From Acanthaster planci (Eukaryota > Echinodermata > Asteroidea > Valvatida > Acanthasteridae): a stretch of DNA of 64,000 nucleotides. Under the pieces are notes generated by a model. That model saw nothing but the letters and a program-made list of their open reading frames with translations. It had not been told where the DNA came from and made no database searches. Shown in pieces: positions 57,351-64,000 of this stretch (its first letter is position 1; each line of letters starts with the position of its first letter). A program made the translations under genes and the position numbers. The DNA lies in contig NW_019091661.1 of assembly GCF_001949145.1 (NCBI RefSeq), positions 61,782-125,781 of the forward strand. Reading direction: 5' to 3'.

Positions 57351-60300
57351 ATGGACGGTGCAAAACACAGCGCACACTCAGGGGAGAGGGCAGGGTTGCA
57401 GACACGAGAGAGAAATGGTAGGTTAATGTCATGTTTATCGCTGTTTTAGTATTTCATCATGCCATCATGGATCCTTCCTCCGTCCATGATTTCACTCGGC
57501 CCAATCTTGTGATGTTTATGCGACATTTGCATGATCTGTATGGTGTGAAGATAGATCGCCACGCCGCCACCGCTGCAGGACGTTTAACTCAATGCAAGCC
57601 TGTTATGACTGTTTACATGTACACCGTTTCATGTACAAAGTACACTGTACTTACATGTACATAATGAAGGAATAGAAATTGGCTGTTGGTTTTAGTCGCG
57701 TGACTCACTGACTTAGTTCCATGTACATGATCATGTGATTGTGTTGAACATCAAGCGAATGTAGAGGCAGAGACGGATTTGTGCCTTGCTCCGTGGTTTC
57801 TTTAAGTCATGACTGTACTGTAGTTACAGGACTCCCTGTTTATGTCCATATCATGATTCCACCATTAAATGGCCACGAAAGAAAAACTTACAATGTGTGT
57901 TTCACATTTATTTCCAGAGAAGTCACCTAGTAGAAGTTTGGTGAAGTAAAAATGTAAATTGTAACTTCCCCACCTGCTTCCTTCTTGGACACTGCCAAAT
58001 TTCATCTCAAAATAGAGGCAAAAAATGCAAAATTTTAACAAATCCATCTGAAAATAGATACGTAAACCCCTAACTTCAGTTTCAACTGTCAGTCACCGTA
58101 CACATGCAGTCGACCATGCAGTCTCTAAACATGTCTTCATGCAGCAGAGTCCAAATTTTATTACTACAGCTACTAACTGCACTTGCATGGTTATCAAAGT
58201 GGCTGCATTTTGAACTCTTGTCAAATGGCTACAAACTTACTAGCCAAACTGTTATCAAAGTGGCTGCATTTTGAACTCTTGTCAAATGGCTACACACTTA
58301 CTAGCCAAACTATTAAAGCTTCATTCAATATTTTTCCTTTCTCTTCTCCAACGTGTCTCTTTCATTTTGATGTTGTTGAACAGTGGTAACGGCAACAATT
58401 GTTGGAAAGTTTAAACAAAGTGGTGGTCATTTTTTAAAAAATGCTTGCCTGACTCCTTAAAACAGATTCTTTGCATAACCTGTTTAGGCAGTCTCAGTAC
58501 ATGTACATATGGATGTGTACACCAATCAAGGATGAAAATAAGGAGGCCCTGATGGGACCCATGTACGGTACATTTACAGAACAGTCCCCATGTTTTTTAA
58601 ATCTCAGCCCACACCAAATCCCAGGAACGAAGCATCTTTTTACTAACATTAGGACCTGTTAAAATGCCTGCTTAGCATGTAATCGATGGTATTTTGTTCT
58701 CTTAGTGGTCCTTGTGTTTTATCTCGGGATTAACAAATCCTGTCAGCTCCACATTTAACCGAACTCAGAGACCAGTTTAAAAGTATTTTGCGTTTGGCAC
58801 CTGTAAGGCTGTAAGCCTATCTTTGAAGTAACTGCCTTCTCTAAAAGTACATGTAGGTGTAATATACAGTATTTAAAGTTAATGGTGGTAAATTAATTGG
58901 TATGTTCAATCAGTTGACTGGTTTAAATCGCAGGTTTAGGATTATGTAATAAAAGAAATCACAGCAAATCAACGCACATATTATAGCTGAATTTTCTTGT
59001 ATTTGTTTGAAATAAAAAGACCACCAACCCTGGTATGCATATTATATGCATATATTAGCAATATGAATAAATGAATAATTATTTCAGTTTCAATTTATTT
59101 CAGTAACCCTTTCAATAAAATGCTAAATCTTTTGTTTGTTTAATTCTTGGTATTTTTGCTTCATTTGTTTAGAACCCGAAGGAATGTCATGCTGTACATG
59201 GGTTCTCTGGTTTTTCTCCATACTGTTCATCGCATGTACATTTCCAATTACTATCTGGTTTTGCTTCAAGGTAGGTTTTGTTTGCTTTTGGAAGGAAAAA
59301 ATTTAGACCCATATATTTAGGCTCTTCTTTGTGGAAAGACCTTTTTGTTGTAAGCTGAATGCAACAGGATTCAAAAAGTGGCGTAAAGTTGTCGCTGAAT
59401 TTCGCGGTAAGAACAAGAAGTAACAAAAATATTGTGTAGTGGGAGACTTTGAGATGCTTGGTGTTGGCAAACATATCGGGCCTTTTTATCAGTTCTGAGT
59501 ATATGTGCGTTGTTCTGAGCAGGTGTGCGTTCTTGTGAGCATGCACAGTACTGTGAAGAGGGGCCTGCTGCTGCTGTCACCAGCATCCCAAAGTCTCCCG
59601 TTGTGCCATGCCAATGCTTGTGGTCACCAGAATACATTAAAGTGCAGAATTTAGGGAAGGAGGGTGTTTGGCAGTGATCGCATCCAGTGTTCTCCTACAT
59701 GTTGTTCTAACTTTTTGAACTTGGTGATGAATGATAGAGTGCTTCAATCTGGGAGGGACCCCTTCCCCTGGGGTTGGGAGCCCACTTAACAACCCCCAAG
59801 TTGTAGAGTCCAGGTCCCGTTTTTGGGCATCTCGGATGTTATATAATATTGCTGGAGCAGGGACTTGTAGGCATGATTTGCAGCCTGACAAGTTTTGAAA
59901 AGACAGTGGTTGAACGTGTTCTTCAAGCAAACCTAACTCCTTGGTCCTGATCGGTTGATTTGTTGCAACTGGCCATGCTGTATAATGCACCTACATACTG
60001 TGATCCATCCATTCTACACTCGCTATTCCAAGGATAGCTGCATTGCATTCCCTACACAAGACGATTCAGGGCTATGTTCAAAGTCTCATTAAAATCCTCA
60101 GTCATTGTTAATGATTTGCCATTTCTGAAGACCGTCGCCGAGTATGAGCGAGCCATCCTGTTCCGAGTTGGTCGTCTCTTGCCTGGAGGGCCCAAGGGAC
60201 CTGGCCTGTTCTTCATCATCCCCTGCATCGATGAGATTCGCGTGGTGGATCTCAGGACTCTGTCCTTTGATGTGCCACCCCAGGAGGTAACCGCTAGACT

Positions 60301-62783
60301 GTCAAGATAAATTTGAAAAAAAAAAAACTGTTGCTTTTTTCCACTAATTCACTTTTCCTTCTTTGACTTTAACATCTGTTTTGCCATACAAATAACTGTA
60401 CATTTTGAGAAGGGTCAAAAAAGTAGAGTCTACCTTAAACATCCACCGTATTTATTTCTGAAGTCAGGAGACTTTGTATGTGGTAGAAGTGCCCAGATGC
60501 ATCTGTAGATTTCTGTGATTATCTCACACCTACATGTATTTCACAAGTGCAGCAAATGTACTTGTTACACAGTTTCATTCGGTGTGTATTATACACGTAC
60601 TCCACCATGGAGGTGGGTCATTCTCATGAAAAATAGGAAGCCAATCTTCATGGCAGTTTTCTGGTGATCTCTTTACTCTGTTCCCTGGCCTTTTCAGATC
60701 CTGTCCAAAGACAGCGTGACGGTCACCGTGGACGCGGTGGTCTACTTTCGCGTGCAAGACCCCACCATGGCGGTCATCAACGTGGAGAACTACAAGCGGT
60801 CCACCGAGCTGCTTGCTGCCACCACCCTGCGTAACGTCCTGGGCACCAAGACCCTGGCTGAGGTGCTGAGCCACAGGGAGGAGATCAGCAACACCTTGCA
60901 GTCTCTGTTAGACGAGGCCACCGACCCCTGGGGGGTCAAGGTGGAGAGGGTCGAGATGTGAGTCCATGTAAACTTCAAATGTACTGCTACTTTTTATTGG
61001 CAAGCAAAGTTTATACAAATGCAGATGTAGAAAGTCAGCAGAAATTATTCAGTGTGATGTGTTGTTCAATTCAACTTAGGTTAAGATTGCCACAAATCTC
61101 CGAAATGCAGCTTACAGCCCAGTTTCCAAATTGACGTAAAGAGATGTAGAGAATGTTGTCGAACATGCCTGAACAACTCACAGTCATGTTGAAATGCTTT
61201 ATCACATCTAACACAAATCTGGACACAGTCAATCGGCAAAGTTGGATCAGATTCAACTTTACCCACTTTCTGCACTTCGTTGTCAGAGTAGACCCATATA
61301 AAGATATGTGTTGCCATGACGGGCACACAACAGTGCCCTTCTTTTTACTACCACAGATTTTGCTTATTTTCCCCGACAAAAATACCTCTCTTGTCAACAT
61401 AATAGCTGACCACGGACCAAATTCATCTAAATGGTGACAAGTTTGGCCTGAAGAGGCAATATAACCACTTGAATAGGGCATTTGACATTGAAATGTTTGG
61501 ACTTACGGCTGCCATCTTGTTAAATTTTTGGTGGAATGACATTACACGCTCTCTCCACCTTGACCGTCTGCATCTTGACATTTTGTGTGCTGTCAGTGGT
61601 CACTACGACCAAATGGAAACCAGGCTTCAGATTTGTCATGCATTTATCCTATGGCAAACTGCCTTTCCCACAATCATTTCTGACACGGGCCTTTTCCCTT
61701 TTGTTTTGTAATGACAGTAAGGACGTGCGTCTCCCACGCCAGATGCAGCGTGCCATGGCCGCCGAGGCTGAAGCCTCCAGGGAGGCCCGCGCCAAGGTAA
61801 GCCCGCCCGACTCCCACCGAGGCTGGTTCAAGCTCGGCTTGAAAGTGAACTGGAATGCAAACGGGTCAGATACCTGTGCTGCCAGTTTGCACATTTCAAC
61901 TCAAAGCGAACAGAGCTGCAAATGTTTTGTGACATCCATTTCACTTCACTTTGGCGTTTGCGTGAAACAGGAACCAGCTTTTACCCCCCTCCGGCAGTGT
62001 TTTAAACAGGGATTTTGGGACGGCATGTGTTAGAGGGTGACGTAAATTGTAGTGTGCACTCATGTCAGACACGTGAACTTGGAAGCAGGGGGTTGTGGGT
62101 TCGACTCCCACCCACATAGCCTTGGCAGTTTTTTTTTTGTGAGGCTCTTACAGAGGATAGAATTAGAATTTCATCTTTTCAAACTGCCTTCAATATTGAG
62201 TGCTAAAGAAATTATTTTGATTACTCATGCCCTAAGCCGAGTGATTTGATTGATTTACTGATAATTTCTCATTCATGACGTACATGTCATGTAGTGAGGC
62301 ATGCAAGTGATACATTTGGTCATCGCCTTCAGAGTATTGTGACTGCATTCTATTAACGTTCAAGTTCGTAAAAACAAAAGTAACGGGAATTTATAAATCG
62401 TGTTTGTGTTTTGGTCTTAAAGATTGCACAAAATGCCTTGAAGGACTCCTGAGACAGCAAACCTGGGTCTTAGTGGAATTCCCAGTGTCACGAGCTCATC
62501 CACAAAAATTTCCTTTACAAAGGTACTGTTGAAACTTCCACTTGCAGCCAATCCTATGGCTCATGCCATCAAATTTGGTTCCTCCAAACAGGTGATCGCA
62601 GCCGAGGGTGAGCAGAATGCCTCCCGCGCCCTGAAGGAGGCGGCAGACATCATCGCCGAGTCGCCCAACGCCCTCCAGCTCCGCTACCTGCAGACCCTGA
62701 ACTCCATCTCGGCCGAGAAGAACTCCACCATCATCTTCCCGCTCCCCGTTGACCTGCTGACCGGCTTCATGAACAAGAAATAG
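57351..62783 (+). CDS. Stomatin paralogue 4 (six exons, 283 residues)
   Basis: Coding exons: 57351-57417, 59173-59270, 60131-60286, 60698-60957, 61718-61796, 62592-62783; total 852 nt, TAG stop. Numbering coincides with human stomatin at key sites: cysteine 30 (and 29) before the hairpin, hairpin proline 47 and cysteine 87 in FFIIPC; in human stomatin C30 and C87 are palmitoylation sites and P47 shapes the hairpin. The N-terminus is polar and basic. Exon 2 encodes [20 protein letters not shown]. The PHB domain spans about 56-222 with [64 protein letters not shown] and [12 protein letters not shown]. The tail reads [23 protein letters not shown]. Exon 5 has LPRQMQ where paralogues 1 and 3 have LPIQMQ. 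ATG 57351 has A at -3 and G at +4. It is closest to the vertebrate protein and a good candidate for the ancestral-like copy (inference). Confidence 0.96.
58190..58311. repeat. 61-bp tandem duplication
   Basis: Two adjacent 61-bp units (58190-58250 and 58251-58311) begin GTTATCAAAGTGGCTGCATT and differ at one visible base (ACAAAC versus ACACAC). The duplication is recent and lies in intron 1 of stomatin paralogue 4. Confidence 0.9.
61081..61330 (-). repeat. Dispersed repeat family R3, copy 2 (- orientation)
   Basis: Its reverse complement resembles 13310-13530, and the minus strand carries an 81-codon open stretch. The translated similarity to copy 1 ([15 protein letters not shown]) hints at an old coding element. 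It lies in intron 4 of stomatin paralogue 4. Confidence 0.6.
62072..62112 (+). repeat. tRNA-like SINE relic (B-box)
   Basis: GGAAGCAGGGGGTTGTGGGTTCGACTCCCACCC-like sequence (written here in outline) contains a perfect GGTTCGACTCC B box within a GTGGG/CCCAC stem. No matching acceptor stem is seen, so it is not called as a tRNA gene. It resembles the relic at 12003-12062. It lies in intron 5 of paralogue 4. Confidence 0.45.
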
Positions 62784-64000
62784 CCAGCCACTCCTCACCT
62801 AGGGTGCAGTGGTGGAGACGTCGCCCACCCAGGTTTCAGTTCAACCCTGGAGAAAGATTCACCAGGGATAAACGTTTCGTAGAGCACTTTCTTTTTGTCT
62901 GTCAGCTTTTGCATTAATTAAGAGTGTGTGTATTTCAGTAGTTGAAATTATGAACTGGTTATTTAGAGATGAGTGGAGGGAATTCTGCAGTTTAAACAAA
63001 CATTTCTTTTGCACTGTCCTATCAGTAATGAGGTTTAAATCATAGATTTGTTGTAGAATGAAAACATTGTATTGACAGTCAGAATTACTTGCACCCAGCT
63101 CGTTCAAAGTGTTCAGACATTGTTTGAGTCTGATTTTTACTAATTGTTTTCAGAAACTGGTGCCAACATTTTTCTAGGAAGAGGTAAGCTACGTAAGTAG
63201 AAGATTCCTCTTCATGACCCTATCGGTGCCTTGTGCCTCCTCTCGAATCTCCCTAAAGTTTGATTGAAACCATTTTTGTAAGTGGTTAGGTATCTTCTAC
63301 TATCACAGGTTTTACTCGTATTACCTCCAAATATGCAAGCACAGTTATAAATAAGCCCAGGTCTATTATAGCCTAACCTCATCATGAAGTTTGTCTTTGA
63401 CGTTTACTCTTGGCCAAGCAGTGTTTGTAGGATAAAAACCCATTTTTTTGTTTAGCAGCATTGTGGGGCTTGCTGTACGAGACGTCAGGTCGAGTCCTAG
63501 AACAGCACCCATACATACTCCTGCTACTTGAGATACATGACCCCCCCACCCTCCATCTGGTGCTACAGCCTGGTTCAGGATGTGCAGTTTGTAGTTAGCG
63601 TGTGTGTGGAGCTGTTGAACCAGTAGGCAGTGTGTAGGTTATACAATTGACAAGCACACTTAACACTACAGAATTGAACACAACACAATGCCAAGTAACA
63701 AACGGAACACAACAGAACAAGACAACACAACAGAATTAAACACAACAAAACACAACATGCAAACAATGAACACACATCAAGCAACATTTTATTGTTAACA
63801 GGTACATGTATATCAAGTACCAAGAGACACTCCAACCCAAGGTGTCACATAGACCCACCAAGGTTTCTGTGGTATACATGTATACTCCATGGTTTCACTG
63901 CAGTGTTACGATTAGACTAAGCGTTTTGTGGACTCTGTGCACCAACTGTACAAAAGGCAAGAAAGAACTCACAGAGTCAAGAAAGAGCACAGGAGGTATG
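62784..64000. other. 3' flank of stomatin paralogue 4
   Basis: This starts with the 3' UTR. No AATAAA was found; an ATTAAA occurs at 63735-63740. A compositionally biased AACAC-rich tract runs through about 63660-63765. No further stomatin exon or other gene was recognised before the window ends. Confidence 0.5.
63660..63765. repeat. AACAC-rich low-complexity tract
   Basis: Degenerate repeats of ACAAC/AACAC (for example GACAACACAACAG and AAACACAACAAAACACAAC) run for about 100 bp. It reads as a decayed microsatellite. Confidence 0.7.

Noticed and set aside
62038-62112. Complete tRNA gene
   Set aside because: Good B box and T-arm, but the acceptor stem does not pair and no clear A box lies at the right distance.

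Overview
The window is animal nuclear DNA. Genes are split by GT-AG introns of about 0.4-6 kb, intergenic DNA is A+T-rich, and there are many degenerate transposable elements, with no bacterial-style gene packing. The proteins are ordinary metazoan orthologues, and the small introns, abundant short foldback elements and very frequent TACATGTA words would fit a marine invertebrate, perhaps a deuterostome such as an echinoderm or cephalochordate. The species cannot be fixed from the sequence alone.

Region 1 (about 1-18,255, + strand) is one complete gene for eIF3b, the RRM/WD40 scaffold subunit of translation initiation factor 3. Sixteen coding exons join without a frame break into a 701-residue protein. 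Its introns hold a Tc1/mariner-like MITE, a 43-bp tandem repeat with one unresolved base, two LINE relics, a 385-bp inverted repeat and a 28-copy 21-bp minisatellite.

Region 2 (about 20,984-62,783, + strand) is a head-to-tail array of four stomatin genes (paralogues 1-4; 288, 289, 287 and 283 residues). Each has six coding exons with intron phases 1-0-0-2-0. Exons 3, 4 and 5 are 156, 260 and 79 nt in all four. Each encodes a variable N-terminus, a proline-containing membrane hairpin, the PHB/SPFH domain and a short C-terminal segment. Exon sequences are near-identical in patches while introns are unrelated, and the closest partner changes from exon to exon, which suggests gene conversion.

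Intergenic and intronic DNA is rich in small inverted-repeat elements. They include a 59-bp palindrome with telomere-like ends present three times at exactly the same length, a ~122-bp foldback MITE present three times, an ~865-bp foldback element, 200-bp and 243-bp inverted repeats, three pairs of dispersed repeats, and an antisense LINE reverse-transcriptase relic in the largest intron of stomatin paralogue 2. I saw no complete tRNA or rRNA gene, no CRISPR array and no intact autonomous transposon.

The eIF3b gene and the stomatin array share orientation, but nothing suggests a functional link. Stomatins are membrane scaffolds that form oligomers and modulate channels and transporters, so the array looks like a lineage-specific expansion with divergent N-termini and hairpins.
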